Shown piece after piece: positions 23,926-33,248 of a stretch of 64,000 nucleotides of DNA. The position numbers and the translations under genes are program-made. The notes beneath the pieces are model-generated. The model saw only the letters and a list, made by a program, of their open reading frames with translations, was not told the origin of the DNA and searched no databases. How positions within the stretch are numbered: position 1 is the first letter of the stretch; each line of letters starts with the position of its first letter. Origin of the DNA: Salinibaculum sp. SYNS191 (lineage in GTDB: Archaea > Halobacteriota > Halobacteria > Halobacteriales > Haloarculaceae); NCBI RefSeq assembly GCF_037338445.1, contig NZ_CP147838.1:2666001-2730000 (forward strand), read 5' to 3'.

Positions 23926-26675
23926 GCACCAACGACCAACCCGAGACCCCGGACGACGGTTCGGACGAAGAGATATCGAGAGAGGAGGCCGAGGAACTCA
24001 TCGAGGAAATCGAGCGCAGACGCTCGCTGAAGGGACTGGCGGCCCTCGCCGTCGCGATCATCGGCATCTCGTTTTCGCTGTTCCAGATGTGGCTCGCCGC
24101 GAAGAGTTTCACATCTTCGGTCTGGGTTCCCTTCGTCGGCCAGTGGACGATATCGCTCCAGTTGCTCCAGGCTAACGCCATCCACGTCGCGTTCGCGCTC
24201 GTGCTCACGTTCCTGATGTTCCCGGCGAGCATGGGTAACGGCTTCGTCGTCCGGAATCTGGGACGTATCGTCCCGGCCATCTCGGCCCGCTTCGGCGACG
24301 CTAACCCGGTCACGCGGGTTGCCGACGCCGTTCGCGGGTTCTTCCGCTGGCTGATTCTCGACCCCGACCGCAGCCGCGTCACGCCGTTCGACATCGTCTG
24401 CATGGTCGTCGCAGGACTGTCGGCACTGTACTTCCTGACCGACTTCCCGGAAATCCAGAGAATGCGCGTGTTCGGGCTGGAAGCGGGCCGCACGTTCCCG
24501 GAAATTCTGGCCGAACTCGGCGTCCCCTTCGCCGACGCCATCTTCGGCAGCATCCCCATCCTCAACGAGTACTCCTACGCCTTCATCATGGGCGTGCTGG
24601 GCGTCCTGCTCGTCCTCGAAGCGACCCGGCGGACGCTCGGTCTACCCCTGATGATAATCGTCGCGTCCTTCATCGTCTACGCTCGCTGGGGCTACCTCAT
24701 CAGCGGGAACACGCCGTTTCTCGGCGTGCTCGCGATTCCGGAACTCACCTGGCCCGATATCGTTCAGAACCTCTGGTACAACACCGAGAACGGGGTGTTC
24801 GGTATTCCGGTCACCGTCTCGGTGCAGTTCATCTACATCTTCATCCTCTTTGGGGCGTTCCTGGAGATGAGCGGCGCCGGCCAGTGGTTCATCGACCTCG
24901 CGTACGCGGCCACGGGCAAGCGCAAGGGCGGCCCCGCGAAGGCCAGCATCCTCGCCAGCGGCTTCATGGGAACCATCTCCGGATCCTCGATCGCAAACAC
25001 CGTGACGACCGGCGCGTTCACGATTCCGCTGATGAAGCGGTCGGGCTACTCGCCAGAGTTCTCCGGGGCCGTCGAGTCGTCGGCGTCCTCGGGCGGCCAG
25101 ATTCTCCCGCCCGTGATGGGTGCCGCAGCCTTCCTGATGGTGCAGTACACGGCCACGCCGTTTCGCGACATCATCATCCTCGCGACCATCCCAGCCGTCG
25201 TCTTCTTCTTCGGCGTCTGGGTGATGGTCCACCTCAAGGCGACCCAGGAGAATATCGGCGGCCTCACGGACGTCGAGATGGTCCCGCTTCGCGAGCACAT
25301 GAAACGCGGGTGGTTCTATCTGGTCCCCATCTTCCTGCTACTCTATTACCTCATCATCGAGCGCCTGTCGGTCTCGCGGTCGGCGTGGTTCACGCTGGTC
25401 GCGCTCACCGCGCTCATCGCGTTCGTCTCGGCGTACAGCAAGGAGACCCGGGGGGTTCTCTTCGGCGTGTCCGCAGTAATCGTGGGTGCCGAACTCCTCA
25501 GTCACGTCCTCTTCGGCGTCGCCGTCACCGGGGCACTGACCGGCGCTGGCGGAGCGGGAGTTCCGTTCGGCCAGGCCGTCGACATCGTACTCTCCCGCAT
25601 CGGCTGGTACGCGATGGCGGCCAGCGCCATCACACTCGTGGCCAGACCGGGCGTGCAGGCGGAGTTCCTCGAACTGAACCCCACGGTCCAGGACGCGGCC
25701 GAGGCCGCCGGGGAGAAGACCGGGCGCAACCTCGGCGAGAACCAGCTGTTCCGCCTGGGCACGTTCGTCGTGAAGTCGATGGACGAGGGCGCGCGGACCG
25801 CGGTGCCGGTCGTCGTCGCCGTCGCCGCCGCCGGCATCATCCCCGGCGTCATCAGCGTCTCCGGGCTGGGGCCGAACCTTACGTCCCTACTGCTGGACCT
25901 CTCCGGCGGGTCCATCGTCGTCATGCTCGTGGTGACTGCCATCGCCAGCATCATCCTCGGGATGGGGATGCCGACGACGGTCACCTACATCATCCTCATC
26001 TCGATGCTCGCCACGCCACTCGTGCGGTTCGGCATCCCGGAACTCGCCGCACACCTCTTTATCCTCTACTTCGGCGTCATCGCGGACATCACGCCGCCGG
26101 TCGCGGTCGCGGCCTACGCCGCCAGCGGCGTCGCGAAGTCCGACCCCTTCGAGACGGGCGTGAAGGCCTTCTCGCTGTCACTGAACAAGGCTATCGTCCC
26201 CTTCGCCTTCGTGCTCGCGCCGGGGATCGTCCTGCTGCGGCAGAAGGCAAACGCCGCGGATCTCCCTCTGCGCGAGCGGTACCGCGTCGTCAACTTCGGC
26301 GACCTCGCCGAACTCTCCTACTCTATCCCCGAGATTCTGGTCCCGGTCGTGGGCGTCTTCCTCGGCGTCATCGCGCTCGGCGCGACTGTCATCGGGACGC
26401 TCTATACGAGCGTCACCCGGCTGGAGCGCACCGGCTTCGCTCTCAGCGCGCTCCTGCTCATGGCCCCGCGCCTGCTCTCGACCAGCGTCTTCGACCTCCT
26501 CGGATTAGTCGGCGTCTCGGTCAGTGTCGAGGGACTCATCCTCGACCTGACGCTGCGTGGCATCGGGCTTCTCATCTTCGTCGTCCTCGTCGTGCGCAAC
26601 CGCCGGCAGGCCGCCGCGGAGGCCACGCAAATCGAGGAGACAGAGGCCGCCGAGGAGAGCACGGAACCGGCGTAG
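23922..26675 (+). CDS. TRAP transporter permease, fused small and large subunits (DctQM type)
   Basis: A 917-residue polytopic membrane protein. After an acidic cytoplasmic N-terminus there are about four membrane helices (about 40-230) matching the small Q subunit. The large M-type subunit follows, with motifs GPAKASILASGFMGTISGSS, GGQILPPVMGAAAF and MGMPTTVTYI. The C-terminus has further helices and an acidic tail. Such fused 4TM-12TM permeases use sodium or proton gradients to import the ligand delivered by TAXI binding proteins. It starts inside the DUF1850 stop codon and ends the operon. Length is usual for fused archaeal TAXI permeases. Confidence 0.94.
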   Translation: MSTNDQPETPDDGSDEEISREEAEELIEEIERRRSLKGLAALAVAIIGISFSLFQMWLAAKSFTSSVWVPFVGQWTISLQLLQANAIHVAFALVLTFLMFPASMGNGFVVRNLGRIVPAISARFGDANPVTRVADAVRGFFRWLILDPDRSRVTPFDIVCMVVAGLSALYFLTDFPEIQRMRVFGLEAGRTFPEILAELGVPFADAIFGSIPILNEYSYAFIMGVLGVLLVLEATRRTLGLPLMIIVASFIVYARWGYLISGNTPFLGVLAIPELTWPDIVQNLWYNTENGVFGIPVTVSVQFIYIFILFGAFLEMSGAGQWFIDLAYAATGKRKGGPAKASILASGFMGTISGSSIANTVTTGAFTIPLMKRSGYSPEFSGAVESSASSGGQILPPVMGAAAFLMVQYTATPFRDIIILATIPAVVFFFGVWVMVHLKATQENIGGLTDVEMVPLREHMKRGWFYLVPIFLLLYYLIIERLSVSRSAWFTLVALTALIAFVSAYSKETRGVLFGVSAVIVGAELLSHVLFGVAVTGALTGAGGAGVPFGQAVDIVLSRIGWYAMAASAITLVARPGVQAEFLELNPTVQDAAEAAGEKTGRNLGENQLFRLGTFVVKSMDEGARTAVPVVVAVAAAGIIPGVISVSGLGPNLTSLLLDLSGGSIVVMLVVTAIASIILGMGMPTTVTYIILISMLATPLVRFGIPELAAHLFILYFGVIADITPPVAVAAYAASGVAKSDPFETGVKAFSLSLNKAIVPFAFVLAPGIVLLRQKANAADLPLRERYRVVNFGDLAELSYSIPEILVPVVGVFLGVIALGATVIGTLYTSVTRLERTGFALSALLLMAPRLLSTSVFDLLGLVGVSVSVEGLILDLTLRGIGLLIFVVLVVRNRRQAAAEATQIEETEAAEESTEPA

Positions 26676-26768
26676 GCCGGCCTCGTCGCTATCGGCCGGA
26701 TGTCGTGTGGAAACACGGCGTGTGCCCGCCGTTCGAAAACTGTTCGGAGAACGGCTGCGACGCGGCCG

Positions 26769-27698
26769 CTACTGCCCGTTGACTTCTCCCCGAAGGTCGC
26801 CGAAGTGGGCGACCCGCTCGGCGTGGGCGTTGTGCTGGTGGATGGACTCGTCGTTGGACTGCTTCATCGTCACGACCGCGTCGTCGGGCAGGTCGGGGAA
26901 GTGCTCGACGACGCCCTCGGCCATGGCGCGGACGCAGTCCTCGACGAACTTCGCGTCGGCGTGGGCCTCGTAGGTCATGTGGTCCTCGTCGGGCCGCTTG
27001 GCGAGGTTGTAGATGCGGGCGCTCATCGAGTCGCGGGCCACCTCGATGAGTTCGTTGAGGTCGACCTCCGGCGCGCCCTCGCTCTCGACTGTCAGCGTGG
27101 CGTGGCCGCGCTGTGAGTGGCCGGCCTGGGGGACCTCCGTGAGGAACTGCTCGATGGTCTCGTCGTCGACGTCGAGGCCGCGCAGCGTCTCGCGGGCGCG
27201 GGAGGCGGACATGCCCTGCGAGCAGGGACAGACCGTCATGCCGGTGACGCGGGCGCCGATCTCCTCCCGGGTTCCGTCCTCGCTCGCCGTCGCCGAGGCG
27301 ATGATGTCGGCCGTGCTCTGGGTCTGCATCCCCGACGCGGGGGTCTCCTCGCGGGTGACGTACTCCGCTTCCATGCGGACCTCGGCGCTGGTGGTGTAGT
27401 CGTGTTTCTCCAGCAGGCGCTCGGCGGCGTCGCCGCAGACGTCCTCGATGCGGTAGGTCGACTTGCTCACCGCGGCCTCCAGGGTCTCGTCGATGACCTC
27501 CATGTTCCGGCTCATGTCAGCGCCTTTGCGCCAGGCGGGCAGGTCGACGAAGACCTCGAACTCCGCCATGAAGATGAGGGGCCGCTTCTCCGCGCGGTCC
27601 ACCTTCACGAGCTTTTCGACACCTGTGACGCCGACGTGATTGAGGCCGACAGCCACGTCCGGACTGGATGCCTGAACGTCCGGGAGTTGCTGACTCAT
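26769..27698 (-). CDS. mptA: GTP cyclohydrolase MptA
   Basis: A 309-residue cytoplasmic enzyme of the GTP cyclohydrolase IB/FolE2-MptA family, which opens GTP to 7,8-dihydroneopterin 2',3'-cyclic phosphate in archaeal pterin/folate synthesis. Metal and active-site motifs are present: [10 protein letters not shown] (about 148-157) with the zinc-binding cysteine, [12 protein letters not shown] (about 190) and [13 protein letters not shown] near the C-terminus. The ATG at 27698 is chosen; a TTG two codons upstream is the only alternative. It stands alone on the minus strand next to the HalX regulator, with its own promoter in the 85-base gap. Confidence 0.93.
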   Translation of the reverse strand: MSQQLPDVQASSPDVAVGLNHVGVTGVEKLVKVDRAEKRPLIFMAEFEVFVDLPAWRKGADMSRNMEVIDETLEAAVSKSTYRIEDVCGDAAERLLEKHDYTTSAEVRMEAEYVTREETPASGMQTQSTADIIASATASEDGTREEIGARVTGMTVCPCSQGMSASRARETLRGLDVDDETIEQFLTEVPQAGHSQRGHATLTVESEGAPEVDLNELIEVARDSMSARIYNLAKRPDEDHMTYEAHADAKFVEDCVRAMAEGVVEHFPDLPDDAVVTMKQSNDESIHQHNAHAERVAHFGDLRGEVNGQ

Positions 27699-27783
27699 CG
27701 CCAATCCTTACGGGAGATTGTCGGTTAGTGTTTACGGTAGGAGAGACAGCGAATCCGAAAGGAAATCTCGCGGCTCGCGAACC

Positions 27784-28380
27784 TCACTCGTCGACCGGCC
27801 CGGGCGTGGTCGGGTCGTCGAGGTCGCGGAACGCGGCCACGAAGTCGTCGTCGTCGAACTCGGAGATGGTGTCGTCGAGCCCGTCCTGCAGGTCGTTCAT
27901 CCGCGCTTCGAGGTCGGCGAACTCCTCGCTCTCGGCCAGTTCGGACTCGGGCTTGTTCGAGAGCAGGGTGGCGTGCTTGGCCGTCAGCGCGTAGTACTTC
28001 CGGAGTTTGGACTCGTAGTCGGCGGTGGTCAGCAGCCGCTCGATGGTCTTGAAGAGGTCGTCCCGGGAGACCGGTTTGATGACGTAGTCGTCGAAGGGCA
28101 TCTCGATGATGTCGAAGTCGGGGTCGACGGCGGTCACCATCGCCACGCGGCAGTCGAGTCCGCGGTCGCGGATGTGGTCGAGGACCTCGTCGCCCGAGAT
28201 GCCCGGCATCCGACGGTCGAGCAACACGACGTCCACGGCGTCGTCGAGCGTGTCCAGGGCCGCCTGCCCGCTGTAGGCCGTCGTGACGGCGTATTCCCCT
28301 TTCAACTGGGCAGCGTAGGCGTCGGCAACGTCCGGCTCGTCGTCAACGACGAGTACCGCCGCGGGCTCCGTCCCACTCAT
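27784..28380 (-). CDS. HalX-domain response regulator
   Basis: A 198-residue protein. The receiver domain (about 1-120) has the acidic pair VVDDEPD, the phospho-acceptor Asp in VVLLDRRMPG, a Thr in AMVTAVD and Lys in YVIKPVSRDDL. The C-terminal about 70 residues form the HalX domain (YESKLRKYYALTAKHATLLSNKPESEL), a helical, acidic module specific to haloarchaea. There is no DNA-binding domain, so output is probably through protein contact. No kinase gene is adjacent. The C-terminal tail is very rich in Asp and Glu. Confidence 0.93.
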   Translation of the reverse strand: MSGTEPAAVLVVDDEPDVADAYAAQLKGEYAVTTAYSGQAALDTLDDAVDVVLLDRRMPGISGDEVLDHIRDRGLDCRVAMVTAVDPDFDIIEMPFDDYVIKPVSRDDLFKTIERLLTTADYESKLRKYYALTAKHATLLSNKPESELAESEEFADLEARMNDLQDGLDDTISEFDDDDFVAAFRDLDDPTTPGPVDE

Positions 28381-28524
28381 TCTTCAGACCCTAGGCCCCA
28401 CGGGGAGCAAAAGGTTTCCGGGTTGCCCCGTTTCCGGCGCGCGCGCCACCTCAACGTGCGTTGCATTCGGTCCACCTTTCGCATCCCTGGTACATGAGTC
28501 TGCGGGCCGATTCGAAGCGGGAGT

Positions 28525-28530
28525 CTTTAG
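28525..28530 (+). promoter_or_regulatory. TATA element of the TrpD-like gene
   Basis: CTTTAG preceded by GGGAGT is centred about 26 bases before the ATG at 28554, predicting a leaderless mRNA and supporting this start over a longer upstream frame. Confidence 0.5.
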
Positions 28531-28553
28531 GCCGAACTGCCCCTATCGCGGGT

Positions 28554-29615
28554 ATGCACGACCCGAGCGAGCGCGCCGGCGACTGGCCTCTCCGGCGGCT
28601 CATGACAGAGGTCGTCGGCTCGGGACACAAGTCCGCCGACGACATGACGCGCCCGCAGGCCCGCGAGGCCTTCGAGCGCATCCTCGCCGGCGACCCCGCC
28701 GAGACCACCCTCGGCGCGTTCTGGCTCGCCAACCGCTGGAAGCGCAACACGCCGACCGAACTCGCCGCCTTCACCGACGTGATGCGCGAGCGCAGCGTCG
28801 AGACCGCAGCGCCCGACTGCGACCCGGTCGACTGCGGCGCCAACTACGACGGCAAGCACACCTCCGCCCTGCTCGGCGTCGCCGCGGGCCTCGTCGCCGC
28901 CGCCGCTGGAACCCCCGTCGTCACCCACTCCGGCGACCGCGTCCCGACCCAGGAAGCCACGGCCTACAGGCACGTTCTGGACGAACTCGGCGTGCGGACG
29001 GACCTCACTCCCGAGGAGAGCGCAGCCATGGTCGACGAGACCGGCTTCGGCTTCTACTACCAGCCCAACTTCAACCCCGGCGTCGACGCACTGTACGACC
29101 GCCGTGCGGAGATGGGCGTCCGCACCTTCGTCAACACCATCGAGACGCTGGCGAATCCCGCCGACGCCGACGTCCACCTCGGCAGTTTCTACCACCTCGC
29201 CTTCGCGAAGCGCATCGTCGACACCTTTGGCGAGATGGAGTCACAGGACGTCTCCCGCGTCATCATGTTCCAGGGGCTGGAGGGGTACGACGACATCCGC
29301 CCCGGCACGACCGTCGTCGCGGAGTACGACGGCGACTTTGCCGACTACGAGATAGAGACCGCCGAGTACGGCATGGACTTCGAGCGCGAGGACCTGGCCG
29401 TCGACGACGTCGCCGCCGACTCCGCGGCCATCACCGAGGAGGTCCTCACGGGCGAGCGCCGCGACCACTTCGCCGACGCCGTCGCGCTCAACGCCGCCGT
29501 CCGCATCTACGCCGGCGGCGACGCCGACTCCATCGGCGACGGGCTGGGCCTCGCACAGAGCGCCATCGCCGAGGGCGGCGCACAGGACCGCCTCGCCGCA
29601 CTCCGGGAGTTCTGA
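28554..29615 (+). CDS. Anthranilate phosphoribosyltransferase-like protein (divergent TrpD family)
   Basis: A 353-residue protein with the TrpD/nucleoside-phosphorylase II fold: an N-terminal helical domain (LMTEVVGSGHKSADDMTRPQA) and a C-terminal alpha/beta domain. True TrpD has GTGGD followed by the anthranilate-site HGN motif. Here the equivalent region reads CGANYDGKHTSALLG and THSGDRVPTQ. The phosphoribosyl-pyrophosphate glycine loop is therefore altered and the HGN is HSG. No other trp genes are nearby. It is probably a paralogue with a different substrate, or non-catalytic. The next gene, an alpha/beta hydrolase, starts one base after its stop, so they form an operon. Confidence 0.75.
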   Translation: MHDPSERAGDWPLRRLMTEVVGSGHKSADDMTRPQAREAFERILAGDPAETTLGAFWLANRWKRNTPTELAAFTDVMRERSVETAAPDCDPVDCGANYDGKHTSALLGVAAGLVAAAAGTPVVTHSGDRVPTQEATAYRHVLDELGVRTDLTPEESAAMVDETGFGFYYQPNFNPGVDALYDRRAEMGVRTFVNTIETLANPADADVHLGSFYHLAFAKRIVDTFGEMESQDVSRVIMFQGLEGYDDIRPGTTVVAEYDGDFADYEIETAEYGMDFEREDLAVDDVAADSAAITEEVLTGERRDHFADAVALNAAVRIYAGGDADSIGDGLGLAQSAIAEGGAQDRLAALREF

Positions 29616-29616
29616 G

Positions 29617-30579
29617 ATGGGGGCCGACACCGGCGCTGTCGACACGCCCGGCCACCCCGAGGACCCGGAGACCTGGCGACACGAGACGGCGCGGGTCAAC
29701 GGCGTCGACCTCCACTACGTCACCGTCGACCCCGACCCGGACGCGGTCGACCACCCGACCGGCGACGCGCCGCTGGTCGTCCTCCTGCACGGCTTCCCGG
29801 AGTTCTGGTACGCCTGGCGCCACCAGCTGGACCCCCTCGCCGCGGCCGGCTACCGCGTCGTCGCACCGGACCTGCGGGGGTACAACCGCTCCTCGCAGCC
29901 CTCGGGCGTCGACAGCTACGCCATGGAGCACCTCGTCGGCGACGTCCGCGGGCTGGTCGAGCACCTGGGCTACGCACAGGCGGCAGTCGTCGGCCACGAC
30001 TGGGGTGGCGGCGTCGCCTGGGAACTCGCCATCCGCGACCCCGACGTCGTCAGCCAGCTCGTCGTCCTGAACTCCCCGCACCCCGAGGTCTACAAGGAGG
30101 CGCTGCTGCGGTCGCCGCGACAACTGCTTCGCTCGTGGTACGTCTTCCTCTTCCAGCTCCCCTGGGTGCCCGAGGGGATTCTCGGGCGCGACGACTTCCG
30201 CGTCGCCGGCGAGATGCTCACCGACACCGTCCACCCCGACGCCTTCACCGACGCGGAGGTCCGGCGGTACAAGGACGCCATGGCCCGCTCGGACTCGCTG
30301 ACCGGCCCCATCAACTACTACCGGGCGGCCGTCCGGGAGAACGCCGCCAGCCAGCTCCGTTCGCTGGTCCCCGGACAGGAGACGCCCCGGCGCACCGTCG
30401 ACGTGCCGACGCTGGTCGTCTGGGGCGAGCAGGACCGGGCGCTCGGCACCGAACTGCTCGACGACATCGCGGCGTACGTCCCGGACTGTCGCATCGAGCG
30501 CATCCCGGACGCAAGCCACTGGGTCCAGGCCGACGCCCCCGACCACGTCACCGACCTTCTGCTCGACTTCCTGGTCTAG
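29617..30579 (+). CDS. Alpha/beta hydrolase, epoxide-hydrolase-like
   Basis: A 320-residue enzyme with the oxyanion-hole motif HGFPEFWYAWRHQ (about 54-66), the nucleophile elbow GHDWGGGVAWE with Asp as nucleophile, the cap-domain tyrosines NYYRAA, and a late Asp/His pair (EQDRALG and DASHWVQ). An Asp nucleophile with the HGxPE motif points to soluble epoxide hydrolases or haloalkane dehalogenases rather than esterases. The natural substrate is unknown. It follows the TrpD-like gene by a single base and probably shares its mRNA. Confidence 0.88.
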   Translation: MGADTGAVDTPGHPEDPETWRHETARVNGVDLHYVTVDPDPDAVDHPTGDAPLVVLLHGFPEFWYAWRHQLDPLAAAGYRVVAPDLRGYNRSSQPSGVDSYAMEHLVGDVRGLVEHLGYAQAAVVGHDWGGGVAWELAIRDPDVVSQLVVLNSPHPEVYKEALLRSPRQLLRSWYVFLFQLPWVPEGILGRDDFRVAGEMLTDTVHPDAFTDAEVRRYKDAMARSDSLTGPINYYRAAVRENAASQLRSLVPGQETPRRTVDVPTLVVWGEQDRALGTELLDDIAAYVPDCRIERIPDASHWVQADAPDHVTDLLLDFLV

Positions 30580-30663
30580 GGCCTGGACGACCGTGCCGCT
30601 CGCCGCGTCGGCCCGGACGCAAAACAGTAAAGGCGGCCACCCACATTTGCTACCAGTACCCAC

Positions 30664-30963
30664 ATGAGCTGGCTCCCGATTCCGGGCGGCGACGACTACG
30701 ACAGCGAGCGCCGGCGATACCGGCTCGTCGAGTCGGTCGGTGCAGTCGCTGTCGTGCTGTTTTTCTGTCTGCTGTTCGTCGGCTCCTTCTTCCTGCTGAA
30801 GTTCGGCGTCGTCACCGTGCTCCCGCTCGCGGGCTACCAGACGACGTTCGGAAGCGGCTGGCTCGTCACCGTCTCGATGGTCTCGCTGACGGTCACCATC
30901 TGGACGACGTTCCGTCTCTCCGACCGCATCCAGCGGGCGAAGTACCGCTACCTGGCGGACTGA
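30664..30963 (+). CDS. Small two-helix membrane protein
   Basis: A 99-residue protein of unknown function. A short hydrophilic N-terminus (SWLPIPGGDDYDSERRRYRL) precedes two membrane helices (about 26-48 and 64-83). A positively charged cytoplasmic C-terminus (RIQRAKYRYLAD) follows. An AT-rich CAGTAAAGG lies about 30 bases upstream and can serve as promoter. Similar small proteins occur widely in haloarchaea, but no domain family was recognised. Confidence 0.75.
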   Translation: MSWLPIPGGDDYDSERRRYRLVESVGAVAVVLFFCLLFVGSFFLLKFGVVTVLPLAGYQTTFGSGWLVTVSMVSLTVTIWTTFRLSDRIQRAKYRYLAD

Positions 30964-30975
30964 CGCCCGGTCGCC

Positions 30976-31815
30976 TCAGTGGTCGGTCAGGCGCGCGTAC
31001 TCGTCGTCTGTGAGTTCGATGCCGCTGGCGGCGACGTTCTCCTCCAGGTGGTCGATGCTCGACGTGCCCGGAATCGGGAGCGTCACGTCCGAGTGGGCCA
31101 GCAACCACGCCAGCGCAATCTGATAGCGGGTGGCGTCGTGGGCGGCAGCGGCGTCGTCGAGGGCGTTGCCGACCGACCCCAGGTCGCCCGCGCCGACCGG
31201 GAAGTAGGGCATGAAGCCGATGCCGTACTCCTCGCAGGCTTGCAGAACGTCCTCGTGCTCGCGGTTGCCGACGTTGTACTGGTTCTGGACGGTGACGACG
31301 TCGACGTGGTCGCGGGCCGTCTCCAGGTGGTCGACGTCGACGTTCGAGACCCCGACGTTGTCGACGATGCCCTCGTCTTTCAGTTCCGCGAAGGCGGTGA
31401 TGGTGTCCTCGTAGGGGACGTCCTCGTCGGGGGCGTGGTACTGGAGGAGGTCGATGCTGTCGACGCCGAGGCGGTCGCGGCTGACCAGCGCCTGATTGCG
31501 GACGTAGTCGGGGTCGCCGTGGCGGAGCCAGTCGCCGTCGCTGTTGCGAAGCAGGCCGGCTTTGGTCGCCACGAGTGCGTCCTCGGTGATACCGGACTCG
31601 CGGATGAGCCGTTCGCTGACGCCGGGGCCGTAGGAGTCGGCGGTGTCGACGAAGTCGACGCCGATGTCGACCGCCCGGCGCAGCACCTGGCGGGCCTCGT
31701 CCTCGTCGTCCGGCCGGCCGATGATGTTCTCGCCGGTGATGCGCATCGCGCCGTAGCCCAGGCGGTGGACCGTCTCGTCGCCGATGTCGAAGGTCGAACT
31801 CTCGTTTGTGACCAT
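30976..31815 (-). CDS. Aldo/keto reductase
   Basis: A 279-residue NAD(P)H-dependent TIM-barrel oxidoreductase. The catalytic tetrad is visible: Asp and Tyr in DTADSYGPGVSE, Lys in ATKAGLL and His in LLQYHAPDE. The C-terminal cofactor region has LPIPGTSSIDHLEENV. It is typical of the Tas/YdbC-like branch. The ATG at 31815 is preceded by GGAGG seven bases upstream, deciding the start. It is transcribed divergently from the YccF gene. Substrate is not predictable. Confidence 0.93.
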   Translation of the reverse strand: MVTNESSTFDIGDETVHRLGYGAMRITGENIIGRPDDEDEARQVLRRAVDIGVDFVDTADSYGPGVSERLIRESGITEDALVATKAGLLRNSDGDWLRHGDPDYVRNQALVSRDRLGVDSIDLLQYHAPDEDVPYEDTITAFAELKDEGIVDNVGVSNVDVDHLETARDHVDVVTVQNQYNVGNREHEDVLQACEEYGIGFMPYFPVGAGDLGSVGNALDDAAAAHDATRYQIALAWLLAHSDVTLPIPGTSSIDHLEENVAASGIELTDDEYARLTDH

Positions 31816-31899
31816 CGTTTCCTCCCTCGGGTGGCAGACGGAAATGTCCAGCCCTCGCGGGCCAGCAGATGGATACGCCTCCGTCACCTCCCCTCGGAT

Positions 31900-32343
31900 A
31901 TGGACACGACTGCTGGACAGCCGAACGGAACCACCGCCACCGAACGCCGCGGGACCAGCCCGTCGCTTCTCGTGCGTGCGGTGTACTTCCTCATCGTCGG
32001 CTGGTGGGCGACGGGCATCTGGCTCGGCGTCGCGTGGCTGCTGAACCTCACCATCGTCGGGATACCGCTGGGCATCAAACTCATCAACCGGGTGCCGCTG
32101 GTGCTCTCGCTGAAGCGTCGCCCGATAGACGTGACTGCAGACGCCACCGGGCGGATTACCGAGTCCAGCCGACCGCAGCGCTCGCTTCTCCTGCGAGCGG
32201 TGTACTTCCTGTTCGTGGGCTGGTGGGCCAGCGGGGTCTGGCTGGGACTGGCGTACCTGGCGTCCCTGTCGATAGTCGGCCTGCCGCTGGCGGTCTGGAT
32301 GTACGGCAAACTCCCCTTCGTGGTCTCGCTCTACAGGTACTGA
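31900..32343 (+). CDS. YccF domain membrane protein
   Basis: A 147-residue membrane protein made of two copies of the YccF/DUF307 unit. Each begins LLRAVYFL-VGWWA-G-WLG and ends with a hydrophobic segment such as NLTIVGIPLGIKLINRVPLVLSL. The repeats span about residues 23-70 and 86-147. The start at 31900 is the ATG that opens a short Thr/Gly N-terminus. A different-frame ATG at 31869 is rejected. Function is unknown; the family is a conserved inner-membrane component. Confidence 0.85.
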   Translation: MDTTAGQPNGTTATERRGTSPSLLVRAVYFLIVGWWATGIWLGVAWLLNLTIVGIPLGIKLINRVPLVLSLKRRPIDVTADATGRITESSRPQRSLLLRAVYFLFVGWWASGVWLGLAYLASLSIVGLPLAVWMYGKLPFVVSLYRY

Positions 32344-32482
32344 CGCTCCCCGCCGGCGACACGGCCGACACCCGGAAGCGCCGGTCGTCTCTCCCGACGC
32401 GCGGACGAGGGTGTCCCTGTCCCTCCCGGACGGTGGCAACGGACGAAACGGCTATTGCGAACCCACCGCATGGATACCGTAG

Positions 32483-33247
32483 ATGCAGGTCGCCTTGCTG
32501 ACCATCGGTGACGAACTGCTCGCCGGGGACACGGTGAACACCAACGCCGCCTGGCTGGCCGAACGTCTCACCGAGCGCGGCGTCACCGTCACGCGAATCC
32601 TCACCATCCCGGACGACCGGTCGCTCATCGCCGAGCGCGTCCGGGCGTACAGCGACGCCTTCGACGCCGTCATCGTCACGGGAGGACTCGGCGGGACGCC
32701 CGACGACGTGACCGTCGACGCCGTCGCCGACACCTTCGACCGCGACCTGGTGGTCAGCGAGCAAGCGCTCTCGGCCGTCGAGGAACGCCTAGACAACCTC
32801 GGGGACGCCGTGCCGGACCTAGACGTCGACGCCGAGGCGGAGGCGACCATCCCCGCCGGGTCCCGGCCGCTGCTCAACCCGCAGGGGCTGTCGCCCGGCT
32901 GTGTCGTCGAGAACGTCTACGTCATGCCGGGCATCCCCCGGGAGCTGAAGGCGATGTTCGGCGAGATAGCCGGGGAGTTCGCCGGCGACGCCGTCTCGAA
33001 GTTCCTCTACACGGAGGAACCCGAGGCGAACATCGTCTCGACGCTGGAGGGCGTCGCGGAGTCCTTCGACGTCACCGTCGGCTGCTATCCCGACCGCGAG
33101 GCCAGACACAACCGGCTGAAACTCATCGCGACCGACGAGGGGACGCTCGACGAGGCGGCCGCGTACCTCCGCGAGCGCATCGAGGTCAGCGAGACCCCCA
33201 TCGAGCGCGACTGGGGACGGGCCGACGTCGCCGGCGACGAGGACTGA
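32483..33247 (+). CDS. CinA-type molybdopterin-binding domain protein
   Basis: A 254-residue protein with the MoaB/Mog fold typical of the CinA N-terminal domain: TIGDELLAGDTVNTNAAWLAE at the start, VTGGLGGTPDDVTVDAVA (about 65-82), and VYVMPGIPRELKAMF (about 148). CinA proteins are associated with pyridine-nucleotide repair (ADP-ribose pyrophosphatase activity). The C-terminal NMN deamidase domain of the full-length bacterial protein is absent, as is common in archaea. It lies two bases from the convergent ilvE stop. Confidence 0.88.
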   Translation: MQVALLTIGDELLAGDTVNTNAAWLAERLTERGVTVTRILTIPDDRSLIAERVRAYSDAFDAVIVTGGLGGTPDDVTVDAVADTFDRDLVVSEQALSAVEERLDNLGDAVPDLDVDAEAEATIPAGSRPLLNPQGLSPGCVVENVYVMPGIPRELKAMFGEIAGEFAGDAVSKFLYTEEPEANIVSTLEGVAESFDVTVGCYPDREARHNRLKLIATDEGTLDEAAAYLRERIEVSETPIERDWGRADVAGDED

Positions 33248-33248
33248 C

